A stretch of DNA of 64,000 nucleotides from Paracyclopina nana (lineage: Eukaryota > Arthropoda > Copepoda > Cyclopoida > Cyclopettidae): assembly GCA_019096065.1 (NCBI GenBank), contig JAGUCH010000002.1, positions 756,501 through 820,500 on the forward strand, given 5' to 3'. The notes under the pieces were generated by a model. It did no database searches and was not told where the DNA came from. It was given only the letters and a program-made list of their open reading frames with translations. A program made the translations under genes and the position numbers. Shown here in pieces: positions 52,246-64,000 of this stretch (positions are counted from its first letter, which is position 1; each line of letters begins with the position of its first letter).

Positions 52246-55200
52246 TGCGTATTTGAGAATTTTGGCAGGATTGAGCTTGAGCTGTGCACATGTATGCTTG
52301 TGCAATCCCCGAAGATTTCCCGTGATCGTGATAAATGGCCATTAAATACGGTATTGAACAAGAGGAATTAAGAACAACAACCAAAGGAAATTTTTTTCCC
52401 AGCTCCAATTTGTTTCACACAATAACGCCTCAAAAAGAGTGACACAATTCCAATGATGGCTGGAAAACATCGAATTACGTAACAATTATTATTTGTTGTT
52501 GGCTTTTCCTTTGAATTTGCTTTTTCCCTCTTCTTTACTTTCGGGAAAAATGATTTGTGACTAAAATATGTGCGAATTTCCCAGAGCAAATTTTTTCAAA
52601 GGAAACAGTAAAATATATATCACCTTTTTATGGCTGCTTTAAAAGATATTTGGAGCAATATTTAGAAGGGGTGCCAAAATTAATGTGGTGTTCATCTGAA
52701 AAACGGAAAAAATTATATCACACTTTTTTCATTACTAAAGATTTATTTAAGGTTAATTTAAGTAGAAAATGACTTAAAACCATCAAGAATGTTTTATTTA
52801 CTACATATTTCTTGCGAAATGCATGATAAAGTACACATTTAAAAAAATAAAAATGTATTTTTGGAATTTTTATGGTAATTCACTGATTTTCACGCATTTT
52901 ATGGAAATTCAAATTTTTCACAAAAATCATCAAAATACTTGAATTTAAGCTATAAGCCCAAAACATTGCAAAAAAATATAAGCCAAAAATATTGCCAAAA
53001 AATATAAGCAATTATTTGCAAAAGTAAAAATATCTTTTTTGGCGGAAATTGGAGCGCGGTGGTCTGCAATTGTCGCGTTGCTGTCAATTGGGATTTGCTA
53101 ATGGCAGCTTTTGTTTTAGGGAAGAAAATGATTTGAATCAGATTTTCCCATGACAAATCGGGGCAAAAACATGGAATTTTCTGCTGCTGCTGCAGCACTG
53201 GAAATTCAAGTGTGCAGCCTCAATTTTGATGTCAACCATTTGACGTGGCCAAATCGCAACTACAAGCATCAATTTGAAAAAATGCCAAAATTAAATCTTC
53301 CCACGTTTTGTGTTCTTCCACACAAGAAGTGAAGCAAAACTGCTTGCAAATCATGAATGATTGGAAGTTTCCTAGTTATATGCCTGAAACTTGTTGTTTA
53401 CAACCGTCAAGTTAATCCCTATTGGATTGTTTTGCCTGTTAAGAGCCAATTCTGGTTGAAAAGAGCCAAAATCAATGTTTTTGAAAACAAATTTCTTATG
53501 ATGTTACTACCAGTTAATGGCTTGTTTTTGATATGATTTTCTATCATAAAAGAAGCTCAACATGGACTTGTTAATCTACTTTGGCTTGGTTCAATAAAAA
53601 AGAGCCAATTTTGCCTCAAAAAAGCCTTTCTTGAACAACTATATAGCTAATCATGAAAAAAGGCCAATTTTGCTTGAAAACAGCCAATTTCAATTTTCAT
53701 TCTTTTGGCATTTTGGAAATTATTACAAATTCAATTCATTTTTTTAAATTTGAAAGTTAGTGCATTTTTAGCATTTTGGAATAAAGTCAATATTCTTTTG
53801 CAGTTTGTTGACCTCGCCAAAAATTACACCTTTCGGCCAAAAATGGGAAAAACAGAAAAAGTAGAAGCCCTTTTTGTGCAGCACAACAAGCATAATAATT
53901 AGCCATTTTCCCACGTGAATTCTTGCATAAAACCAGGGTGAAAAAACCGTTTGAAGCCGCATTCAAATTGCCTTGTAAGCCATAGAGATAAATCACTTTT
54001 TTGCTGACTTCTCAATTTTGTCTTTCAATCCTGCTTTTAACATCTGAGGAATTTGAGTAAAAGGGCGTTGGTGATCTTTAATATGTCAATAAAATCGAGG
54101 CTAGAGGGGAATTTTTCACGCCCAATCTGTTGTGATCTCTCAATCATTTAATTTTGATAGCTTTTGCTTAAGACATGACACATTCCAAATTTCTTCCAGA
54201 TTGGATAAAAAATTCTTGATAAAATTGCCTTTTTTTTTTCAAAAATCCCACTTCTTGGAAAATTGGGAAAACTGGGACTGAAAACACTTTTTTCAGCTCC
54301 TAGAAAGTAAAAAAGTGTAATTTTTATGCTTTTAAAAGCATGGCAATAAACTCATCAAAATGTATACACAATGTTGAGGTGTGCCTATTTGTGGTCATTA
54401 CAGCTTGTAAAATGGCAAAAAAGGGTGCCAGCAATTTTGTCAGGGTAATTAAGCTTGTCAAATAGACTTTTTTAAAAAGGAAAGAGCATTCTTTTTAAGT
54501 AGCCAGGCAAAGATTGCCTTAAGGCTCCTTTTCATGTCTGTTGAGCTCAAAAAAGGAATGCTTGGAATTCCATATCAGTTGCAAGAAGGCAAATAAATGA
54601 GCTTTAATAAGCCATAAACAAGCTAAACTCCTTCAAAAGCAAGTTTAAGCAGAGTGGCGCCATGCATCAAAACCGTTAGAAGATGTCTAGACATAGAGGC
54701 GCCAATTCGCTAAAATCTAACAAGGGAAACGTACATGCGTTGATAAATAACTATTTTTGACACAAGGCACAATTGATGGTGATGATTTGGCGATATTCTC
54801 TTTCAGAAGAATATTATTGGGGAGAATGTTTGAAACTTGGCGCCATATGGCTGAGGAATTCTCCAGGAATTCTCTTTATGCTGCATCACAACTACAGTGA
54901 TACTTAATTTGACCAAGCAAATCCAAAAATCAAACAATTTATTTAATATTGCATAGAAGTTACAAATGGACATTTTCAAATGATTAAAATGTGCTTTTGA
55001 AGCTGGTTCAAATGTGAGACCAATGTAGAGGTAGAGTTGACCATTGTCGGCTTATCGCCACTCTATAATTACAGTAGATTGCCATTGAAAATCAGTTTTT
55101 TGTTCATATCACAATTAAGGTGCATTTTTCACAGTCGGTTGTCTTTATAAAGTCCACTTTCTTATCATGGTTTCTTCTCTGGCTCCTTAGGATGAATATT

Positions 55201-55401
55201 TCGGCTCAAGTAAAAGACCTAAAAGTTGAAATTGTTCCGTTAACAAACGTTATACCAAGCATCAATTTTTCCCTCAACCAAACAGAGTGTGATTCACGAA
55301 AACCAAAACAATTCATTTGGAAAGTTTGGCTTTTCTCGAATCAGACTCCATACATGTAGAAAAAAGTTCATCAGACTCTAGCTTATACTATAAAAGTAGC
55401 C
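52246..55401. other. Gene-poor AT-rich DNA
   Basis: No spliced gene or recognisable domain on either strand. The longest frames are 60-80 codons, low in complexity and without supporting signals. The phrase AAAGAGCCAA recurs near 53440-53690. Confidence 0.45.
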
Positions 55402-55778
55402 CGTTCTCATACTTGTTAAGCAAGGCTCTTTAAAGTTAAGCAAGGCTCTTTGGAAGCTCATACCTCAGCAGTTCCTGAGCCGATTGGAGCCCAGCTTGGT
55501 GGGATTCTTCAGTGAGCCTATCTTCGGCTATGTACCAAATTTGGTTGAGATCTGAGGCCGTTAAAAATGAGAAGCGAAGTAGCTTTGCTTAACTTTTTAA
55601 AATTGGCCTCCGCAAAAACTTTCATCAATCCGGACGAATTTTGGCACGAACAATTATCAGGGTTAGCTGACGAACCCTACCAAGTTTGGCGTCAATCGGC
55701 TCAGTAGATGTCGAGTTATAAGCCTTCAAAGAGTCTTGCTTAATATTGTAGGAGCCTTGCTAGCTAAATATGAGAACG
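55402..55778. mobile_element. Foldback / MITE-like element
   Basis: CGTTCTCATACTT at the left end is mirrored by the reverse complement at the right end (CGTTCTCATATTT read from 55778). Inner arms also match in inverted orientation: TTAAGCAAGGCTCTTTGGAA near 55435 against TTAAGCAAGACTCTTTGAAG read leftward from about 55744. Both continue through a shared TGAGCCGATTG. The arms are about 100 bases each with many mismatches, so the element is old. There is no coding capacity and no clear target duplication. Confidence 0.55.
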
Positions 55779-56197
55779 AGCTCGTATTGCGAAATCAGAG
55801 AGAAGTGATATCATTTCCTGCACAGTGTGAGCGGAAAGACTCCCACAGTGAGCAATAATTAAGCAAGTGTAGCAAAAACGGGAGGACGGCCCGAGAGGTG
55901 TGAGAAACCGTTAAACATCGTTACCTGTAACGGCGGCGCAGAGACCGGCGCATCAACGGCGTAATTCCACGTTGATCAGTCCAAAATACGGCGTAATCCA
56001 TCGAGACGCGTCGATACGTGAAACGTAACACATCGAACACCGTTTCTTTTTAACGGAACAACCCAATAAAAAAACAAACAACAATAATGAAAAGCATATT
56101 TTTTTAATGGCTGGATCGCAAATCCACGACGGCGCAGTCGCCCGATTTATTATTATGTATAAGTGGGAGCAAAAAAAAAGCACGGGAAAAAAAGTAG
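55779..56197. other. GC-richer flank, probable lark 3'UTR
   Basis: No separate gene seen. The composition rises in GC toward lark, and the region probably includes its 3' untranslated sequence. Confidence 0.4.
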
Positions 56198-57732
56198 TTA
56201 ATACATGGCGCCGTAACCTCCCGCGGAATACGAGGCGCCGGAAGCGCCGGCGGGTACGGCGCTACCGCCGTACCCGCCGGGTGGCCCCGCCCTCGGGGGC
56301 GGGGCACCGTAAGAGCCTTGAGGTGGCGCCCCACGTGGAGCACCGCCTCCGCCAACACCGCCGCCGCCGCCGCCGCCGCCCATCGGACCCGGTGACCGGC
56401 GCGAATACATGTCACTTCCGGCACCGCCAACGCCAACACCATACCCTGTGCTGTAGGCCGATCCTGCCCCCGTGGAATACGCGGCCTGAGAGTAGCCGGG
56501 ATCGGCGGCATAGCTTCCGTTACCGACATACGGGTCACGCCTAAGGGTCAAAAATTGTAACGCGTCCTCATGCAAGTTATGACGGCGGTACTTACGCTGC
56601 GTAAGGATCGGGGCCACGCATGGGGCCAACTCCGCCCATGTCACGCCCTCCGGGCTGGCCTGAGGGGTACGCAGGGCGCCGGTCATACATAGGTGCGCCC
56701 ATGGGGTCACCGCCGCCTCTGTACGGGTCACGGGTTTCCATGCCTCGTGAGGCGTAGCCGCCGTAACCTCCGCCGTAACCCTAGAAAAAATGAAGATGTA
56801 TTTAAGAGGCAAAGCGTTAAATTTGAACGTATTACGTAGCCGGCGTCCATACGTTCCCTCATGTAAGAAGGAGGTGGTGGGGGCGGGTACGGGTCTCGGC
56901 TGTACCCGCCGGGTCCACCCCGGCTCCCATAGGGAGGCTGGCTCCTCATGGGCCCGCCACGCCCTCCGGACTGTCCGCCACGCCCTCCAAACCCGCTGAA
57001 ACGGAATAACGTCATTTGCGATTAAACAAGGGAGAATATGCGTGAATTACCCCGGGTAATCCGGATACTGCGGGCATTCTTTGCTCCAGTGACCTTCCCG
57101 TCCGCACCTGGAAGTAGGTGAAGTTTACTACGGTGCTATTCAAAGGAAAGGTGTGCTCACCTGTAGCACTGATCGCCGCCCATGCCCGGCCTCTGCCGGA
57201 CGCCCGAGGTGGACATTTGCACCCGGATCGCCGAGCCGTTGACGTTGAAGCCGTTCAGCTCGCGGATGATTTCGTTGATTTTCTGCCGACCTGCATTGGC
57301 ATCAATGTGTACGAATCCGTAGTTCTTGATCACGTCGGCCTCGAGGACGCCGGCGAACCGCGAAAACACCTCCTTCAACTCCTCGTTGGTCGTTCCCTCG
57401 GCAATGTTGCCGATAAACAGCTTTTGTGACGGCTTCCGTGGCCCCTTCGACTCGCTCTTCTCAACCTTGATCGGCCGGCCTTTGACCGAATGACCGTTCA
57501 AATTCCGCACCGCTTCGCTCGCCGCGGCCTCGTCGTCCATGTGCACAAATCTGAAAGGTGTTGTAAACAAACGTGAGAAATCTCGCCAAATGGAGAGCGC
57601 ATCTTTGGGTCCTTACGCGTAATTTTTGATGCATTCGCACTCCGTTACGGGCCCGTAAGTCTCGAACAAAGGCCGCAAGTCCGCGGTTGTGATGCTGTTG
57701 TCATCGCCCAAATTCCCCACGTACAACTTCAT
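56198..57732 (-). CDS. lark: RNA-binding protein Lark
   Basis: RNA-binding protein with two RRMs and a CCHC zinc knuckle; in flies it acts in the circadian output pathway and in oogenesis as a post-transcriptional regulator. Six exons: 57732-57617, 57550-57161, 57107-57051, 56995-56836, 56780-56596 and 56540-56198 (416 residues). RRM1 starts MKLYVGNLGDDNSITTADLR and ends with NLNGHSVKGRPIKVEKSES. RRM2 has KLFIGNIAEGT and NYGFVHIDA. The knuckle is CYRCGREGHWSKEC, identical in plan to fly Lark. The C-terminus is Gly/Tyr/Arg/Pro-rich with RDPYPPPPPP and MYSRRSP, both also found in fly Lark. The coding sequence is strikingly GC-rich compared with every other gene here. It shares a 374-base divergent interval with the next gene. 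Confidence 0.93.
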
Positions 57733-58106
57733 GGCGATTTGACGACTTTTGTAATCGTGATTCACGAAATTTCCAATTTGTAAACAACCAATTTTCGCCA
57801 GCGACGCCGATGAATTCAGAGTTAATCAGAGGTCTGCGCTTTTCTGGCCAATTCTTGATGATAAAAGCCGTGTCATGGCATTATGTGGAGGAAAGTGGAT
57901 TGTTTGGTAACGCTGACGCAATAACAGTGACGTGGATGTTTGATAAAGCTAATTTACAAGTGCCTAGAACAAAAATGAAGATGATTTACAAGTGTATATT
58001 ATGCTTTGTTGAATTGAGCCTTCCGTTTAGCGGAATTTTTCAAGTCGGTTAATTTATTTGTCCGTCAAATGACCAGGTTTGAATAAGTGAGATTGCTTTG
58101 GTAAAA
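57733..58106. promoter_or_regulatory. Divergent promoter interval, lark / PAZ-like gene
   Basis: Only 374 bases separate the two start codons, so they probably share a bidirectional promoter. A GTAAACAAC sequence close to the forkhead consensus lies at about 57780. No TATA box is evident. Confidence 0.45.
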
Positions 58107-61100
58107 ATGGCGGGAAAAGCAAAAGTGTTTCAGTCTGAGCCGATTTCGCTCAAAAATGGAGATTTGACGGCTTTTTTGTTCCATTTCAAGGGAGGAAGAC
58201 ACCAAATGTGGAGCGAGTGCAAAATAGCGGCGAAAAAGTTGGCCAAGCTTCCGGAAATGCGCGATGAAATCCTGGTGTTTCACAAAGAAGCCCACAACTT
58301 TGGCAAAGCCTACATGACTCAAATCAGCCATATTGGCGTGATAATGGCCAAAAATCGCCCCAAGTAAGTTCTTTTTCATGAATGAAGCCTCAGAATAACG
58401 AAATCCATCCACAACTTGAAAAAATGGAAAAGCCTCATCATGTTTTGCGTACTCTTTTCAAATCAAGATCTTGACATTTATGAATCTGATCTTGAGGTTG
58501 AAATATCACTCCATATGTCTCGAGTTCTACACAAGTACACTTCTCATGAAATCTTGCCATTTAATAACCAATTTATACCCGAGTTGATGCTCAATTTGTT
58601 GCAGCGTCCTTAAAAGACTCATGGTCATCACCGAAGAACTCGGCTTGGAAATGGCCCAAGACAATGCCGAAGTTTCGCCGTACTACCTGCAATTGGCTTT
58701 GAATTTGACGGCCGAAGCCCGACTGGCTCCGGATTGGAACCGAGTGGGCCCCTACTATGTATTTTCTCCGGATTTCCTCAAATGGCAATTTTTCAAGGCT
58801 GTCAAGCCTCAATTGAGAGTGAGTCAAACCTGGCAGGAATTCAAAATCACCATTGTCATTGAGGAAATGGGGCTGAAATGGCACAATGCACTGAGCCTTG
58901 CCTCAATTAATGCTGATCCAAGGTACTTATAACTACTCAGAAGAAGTTGTTATTAAAGTTGCTAACGTTGCAGTAAGGCGTACTTAGGGCCCACATATGA
59001 AACGCAATAGCCTCCTTTTTTGGCATTATCATCTCTAACTCAATTTGGCTGATTGCCTTTTATATTTTCTATGTCTACCCAAAATCTGATTTATTCACAA
59101 AAGTTCGTGAGCCTTACGGTACTTCCATGATATGACTTCTTTTTATTATAGGCATACTGAGATGTTTGAAAAGGGGCACATTGATGTGATACCTCAGCAG
59201 CATTTAGGCAATGTTTGGCTGAATGTCTTGCCCAAATTGACCAAGGCCAAGTTGAGGTTCATTTCAAGGAACATTGTCACCTCTCCTCAAATTCAAGACA
59301 AGCAAGATATGGCGAATTACTGGAAGGATTTGTATGGCTACCAATTGCCACAAGACTTTGGAGCTTTCTATTGCAATGTCTCATTTGGAGATGGATTTTC
59401 AGCCATGGGCCAAACTGACATCTTTTGCTATCCCATTGAGGTACTTAACTGCTTTCCTTATTAGGCTTTTTTCCTTCTTGTGCAACTATTGTCCAAATAT
59501 TATGCGCTAAAAAAACCTCAGTGTCATTCCTCAAGGGCTAATGTCACTTGAGATTATCCACTTCACTTGACATTTTACATGCTCCTTAATGCTTCAACTT
59601 GATGAACAGTTGATGCATAGTTGTTTTTTATAAACATTACCTTATATGCTGTAAAGATTCATTTTCTTTGCAAAAATCCTAATAAATTCCTTTTTTTCAG
59701 TGTGTAAGGCTCACTGAGCCTTCAGTGGTGCCAAGGTCTGATTTGGCCCTGGAACATTTAGCTGCTGAGTATGTTTGTGATTTGCAAAATGCCATTGGCA
59801 AAATTGGACATGATCATCCACTGGTTTTCCCTATTTTGTCAACTTCATCAATGACAACCCCCAAAATTACACACTTTTTCAATGCTGCCAAAGATGGGGG
59901 CAAAAGTGGCCTGCATATTTCAGCTGGGGGAGATAATTTGGGCCCAAAAGGCAAACTGGGCTTGCAAGGCATCAAGGCAAAGTTTGAGGAGAAAAACGCC
60001 CGGATATTTGATGGAAGCTCTCACTCTTCCATCGAAGAATCTGCCATTCTGCCCAAAATGCTGACTGACATTTTGAGCCAAAATTCCCAATGCAATAATA
60101 CTGCAGTGAAGAAAATTGTGCCTAGCTTCAAGAGCAAGTCTTATGCAACAATGCCTTCGTGAGTTTTAGCCATTTCTAGTTCTTTCCACTTTTACTGGAA
60201 TCCTCTGAAAAGCTTTTTAATTGCGTAAGTTTAAGCATGCTTTTCTTTTGAATTACATTTTTGGGTGGCTCAAAAATCCCAATTTTAAGTTCACAATACC
60301 TAGTCTTATTACTTTCATACACATATTAGAATAGCTGATTGTGCTTAGGAAATTAAATGCTTTTCATCAATTTTGTAACTTTTTAGGCTTTTTTCGCAAG
60401 ATTCTGGGTACAGTGATGGCATCCAGAAAAAGGTCAGTGGATGGAGTCAGGTTTTGAGAAAAGAGCCAGAGGGCCAAAAAATCATGGAAAACCTGCTGCT
60501 GCTCAAAACAAAGCCTTTAGGCCCCTCAAAGAAGCCTCTGGAAAAGAAGTTGACACCCCCGCCAATTTTCTGTCAAATTGAAGGAGGCAGCAATCAGGCT
60601 GATTTGCCTCCTCAACCAATGATTGTTGGCAAGAAAAGAAGCTATCAGGTAGCAGCATGTGATTTACTTCCCAAAAAAGTCTGTATTCTACATTTCAGGC
60701 CTGGGTAATACAATTGTTATGCTACCACCAATGAAGGTGATGATGTATCCATGACATAAACATAACCAATTAGGAAAAATGATATAATTACACAACAAGC
60801 CTCTTTTACATAAGTCCATTATAATTACAGTGTGCTTTATTTTCCTCTCCAGGAAAAATATTCATTTGAGCCTTCATCCGGTGATGCCAAAAAGGCCAAG
60901 ACTAACATTGACCCTTCAAATATACCTGGGTAAGTATTTTTGAAATTCATGTGATGACATTTTTAATACAAAAGTGCAATCTATTTGATTTGAAATACTT
61001 GCTTGCTGCCAAAAAATTGCATTTCTTGGCAAAAAACAAAAATGTCGACAGTTGCAATTGCAACTTCATTTCACATTGGAAAAAAAACTTGAGGAAAAGT

Positions 61101-61389
61101 GAGAACTTATTTTTGTGTAAATCTGCCATCTTTTTAATTTCCTTTTGTGCACTAAAAAAATGTACAACTACTGTTGTTCTTCCCTTGAGCTGATCTTAAA
61201 TAAGCTTTTTTTGCTTCTCTCTCCAGACTGGCTTCAGCTGGTTTGCTGCTGAAGAAATCAACAATTGCAAGCCTCAAAGGTTGGCTGATGTCTCAAGGTA
61301 GCTCTTTCAAGGCCAAAGCCAAAAAAGAGGAATTGGTGCATCAGGTTCTAGACATTCTGGGTTTTCCTCCAGCAACAAATGAGCCATGA
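58107..61389 (+). CDS. Unidentified protein with PAZ-like segment, PIP-like motif and SAP-like C-terminus
   Basis: Seven exons: 58107-58363, 58605-58922, 59152-59440, 59701-60158, 60387-60648, 60853-60929 and 61227-61389 (607 residues). I do not recognise the family. Residues about 222-293 (KAKLRFISRN, YWKDLYGYQLP, CYPIECVRLT) have the spacing of a PAZ domain, as in YFxxxYGxxLxxP...PxExCxL of Argonaute. There is no PIWI domain. An alternative is the HPF1 motif (KLSLPEDFY), which the same segment also resembles faintly. TPKITHFF at 341-348 looks like a PCNA-interacting PIP box lacking the usual Gln. The last 43 residues (SLKGWLMSQGSSFKAKAKKEELV) resemble a SAP DNA-binding helix pair. The middle is basic and disordered, with KKAK and GKKR nuclear-signal candidates. 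Coding status is strong: all junctions keep frame. Confidence 0.7.
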
Positions 61390-61445
61390 TGAAAATAGCA
61401 AAAGGAAAATAATTGTATTTCAGACATAATACATGAAGGCATAAA

Positions 61446-63738
61446 TTAATTAATTCTGGCACTGCAGGTTTTCACATAGTCATCCCCTTTAGCCCTGATC
61501 CAGTCAATGGCCATGGCAATCCTGGCATAAACACCTGGTTCACCTGGTATGCCACATTTCCTACCCCAGGAGGTGACACCAATTTGGTAATTACGGTTGT
61601 CAGTAAAAGTGGCTGTCAATGGGCCTTAAAATACATAGAGGTAAGTCACTTGGCAAATGCACAAAATTAAAGCTATTTATGATGCTTCCTATAAGGAAAA
61701 TCTTTAAATAGGCAAACTTTCTCCTGAGAAGTTTCATTTTTAAAAAAGTCTGACATCAAAATGCTATGTGTATTTTAAGTTTTTTTTGTCATTGTATGTC
61801 AATGAAATGTCTGGCTATTTTGATGCTCCCTTAAAAGAGGTAAACTTTATCTTGAGTCAAAAACCTGAATTTTAGTCCAAAGTTAAGTTAGTAGGCTAAT
61901 GAAAGATGAGGAAAACTGCATTTTTTGCCTGCTTTTGGCTCAATTAAAAGAAGTTATGAAAAATATTGTGGCTCATAATTGGGAAAGTGATTGATCCACT
62001 TTTTGTTACCTCCACTGTCTCCTTGGCAAGCATCTTTGGAACCTCCTGCGCAAAGCATGTTATTTGTGACAGCAACAGCTGAATTGCCCTGATCTGCATT
62101 CAGCATTTGTAAGCATTCTGTATTGGTGTATCCATCCACCAGAGCTTCCTAAAGTGTTCAAATGCACTAATGATCTTAGTTTTTGAATATGATATCAAAC
62201 CTGCAGAATTTGGGAATTGTTTGTGCCAGCATAGCTCACAGTTCCCCAGCCACTAACTGTCATTTTCATGCCCTTCACATTCAAATTTGGGTTCCTGTAA
62301 TTAACTTTCTTCAAAATAGTAAAGACATTTTTAACAAATATGTAGGCTGTCAATACTTACTTGAGGCATCTTGAATATTGAATTTTAGTTTTAACAACTT
62401 TGATGAAAAGTCTCAAGTTAAAAAAAACTTACGTAAATAAGCAAACTGCGTTGGCTTTGTCATCAAATAAAATGGGCTGCTTCAATTTGATGATGGCAAA
62501 ATCATTGTCCATGTTTTTGTTGTTGAAATCTGGATGCGTTTCCATGCTCTCCACCTCATAATATCTGAAACAAGAATTTCAAGTGCCTCAAGAACTTTTC
62601 TCAAGATACCATTGACGTCACACAATGGAAAACATGGATGAAGATATGCCTTTGTATCAATGAAACAAAGGCAACTTTTTGACTTTAAAATTGAAATAAA
62701 CAAAAAATCATACCTTGTATAGTCTTGGCTATTCTGCAAGTCATACTCTGATACCATGATGGCCAAAGGGTATTTGGTCTTGAGGAAAAAGGCCACACAA
62801 TGGCCAGCTGTCAAAATGGTGGAAGGCCCAATTATACTTCCACCACAGAGAGGCTTTTGTCTGGATTTCTCATCTTTGGGGTCATATGCTCTGACAAGGC
62901 CAACTTGCCATGGTATACTGTAAGGCTTGGCATTGATGCCATTGATGATCCTGGTATCTTCCAAATCTATGCCACATCTACAGGCATCAACAACAGCTGG
63001 TGTGACTGCAGTTGGAAAATAGCTGTTGAAATGTATTTTCAATTTTTGGAATTTTTACCTTCTTGTTTCAAGTAGACAGTTGCATTGAAGCCCTGGTTTG
63101 CAAATCCTTGCAAATGGGTGTGCAAAATTCTGAATGACCACCAGCCATTCCTGGCTGGAAAAATGATCTTCTTGTTGGACTCATCCCCACAAAAGTCATT
63201 GGGCCAACTGCAATAACACAACTAGAGCATTTCTTCTCTAAGCAAGATTCAGCTTACATTTTGTACTGGTTGTGATCAACCAAGCTGACAAAAGCATTAG
63301 TGCAAGTCTTCTTGTTTGGGTCCCTGGTGCCAACATTGAAGACATCAATGTCAAACACAACCTCTTCATTTGGAGGCACATCAAAGTCAAAGTAGCACCT
63401 AATCAAAGGCAATTAATTTGGGTCCACTGTACTGTGTTTGTTTGCTTGTTGCGGTGAGGCGCCACGTGGCTTTGTTTACATTTTGAAACTACTCACCATT
63501 TGTCATTGGCTTGTGGTTGAAAAGGGAAATTTTTGGAGGCCACCAAAAGAGCATTTTCATAATACACTTGGGTGAGAGCTGCTTTCATCTGGCAATCCAG
63601 CTTTGTCAGAACTCTGCACACATCCAAAGCCTCAGATAGGCCTATTATGGCCACCAACAAAAACTGCAAAGCATGCTTGAATAGTTACTAAAATTCCAAG
63701 AAAAAAAGCCTTGGTTTCTTTACCTTCAGCATCAACAT
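61446..63738 (-). CDS. CUB domain serine protease, trypsin-like
   Basis: Secreted protease. Ten exons: 63738-63724, 63663-63497, 63398-63258, 63207-63059, 63005-62714, 62564-62433, 62369-62361, 62294-62201, 62148-62010 and 61624-61446 (438 residues). The signal peptide ([17 protein letters not shown]) is split by an intron. A Cys-containing N-terminal module ends in a CUB-like stretch ([10 protein letters not shown]-type tryptophans, GFNATVYL). Then comes ACRCG, the activation site DTR|IING, His in TAGHC, Asp in DNDFAIIKL, and Ser in GDSGG. Asp in KDACQ predicts trypsin specificity. One exon is only 9 bases (ATGCCTCAA); frame holds with or without it. The 3' end converges on the neighbouring gene with 56 bases between stop codons. 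It is unrelated in layout to the LNR trypsins. Confidence 0.88.
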
Positions 63739-64000
63739 GATTGACTGACTGTAGCTTAGGCTGTATTCTAGTGTATTTATATGAGTAAGGCCTAGCCTGC
63801 ATAATTAGGAAACGTGTGGCTTATTTACCAGCATTTTATTCATATGTGTGACATTGATAATGATCTGAAGTAGAGTAACCTTCATAGTATTTGGGTTAAT
63901 GTGCCAAGTGCACTTTTCATACCCTTTGGGGACACATTACATAAAGCCACATTTTCTCTTTGAATCTACAAATCTTTGAATTAGATCAGACAGAAAAAAA
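63739..64000 (-). promoter_or_regulatory. Promoter region of the CUB serine protease
   Basis: On the minus strand, TATAAATA at 63781-63774 lies 36 bases upstream of the ATG, consistent with a TATA promoter and a very short 5'UTR. The rest, to the window end, shows no gene. Confidence 0.5.

Noticed and set aside
56107-56544. 145-codon Arg-rich plus-strand frame
   Set aside because: Antisense shadow of the Gly/Pro-rich last exon of lark.

Overview
The window looks like nuclear DNA of a small-genome arthropod, most likely a copepod crustacean. It holds about a dozen spliced protein genes on both strands, with mostly short GT-AG introns (about 45-100 bp) and AT-rich intergenic DNA. Orthologues of NINAC/myosin III, lark and atonal point to Arthropoda. 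Secreted trypsins with Lin-12/Notch-repeat (LNR) tails recall the LNR-protein expansion reported for the copepod Oithona nana; the copepod assignment is an inference. All exon models were made by eye from splice signals and protein similarity. Every complete model sums to a multiple of three bases.

Layout. 1-4.6 kb: the first exon of an unknown secreted protein, then gene-poor DNA with one MITE-like inverted repeat. 4.6-20.1 kb: a complete cholinergic locus. The high-affinity choline transporter (ChT, minus strand) stands head-to-head with the vesicular acetylcholine transporter (VAChT, plus), followed by choline acetyltransferase (ChAT, plus). Together these cover choline uptake, acetylcholine synthesis and vesicle loading. 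The DNA between and inside these genes is rich in short GTATT/GTATC motifs. 20.3-26.3 kb: a NINAC-type kinase-myosin (minus). 26.7-30.2 kb: a type II membrane protein with five SRCR-like and three LNR domains (plus). 30.2-31.2 kb: a 56-bp tandem repeat. 33.0-34.9 kb: an atonal-family bHLH gene (minus) with a partial duplicate of its 3' end beside it.

35.7-44.6 kb: three tandem trypsin-LNR genes (plus) with 4, 6 and 3 LNRs. They share promoter and 3'UTR blocks. 44.6-55.8 kb: a gene-poor tract with an inverted pair of TATA-containing promoter-like cores, a five-copy repeat carrying a forkhead site and a CRE/AP-1-like site at fixed spacing, two AT-rich satellites and a foldback element. 56.2-57.7 kb: lark (minus), an unusually GC-rich gene. 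58.1-61.4 kb: an unidentified protein with a PAZ-like segment, a PIP-like motif and a SAP-like C-terminus. 61.4-63.7 kb: a CUB serine protease (minus) with a 9-nt microexon.

The most notable points are the three-gene cholinergic cluster, the co-location of LNR proteases with an LNR/SRCR receptor-like protein, the forkhead/CRE array, and the PAZ-like orphan gene.
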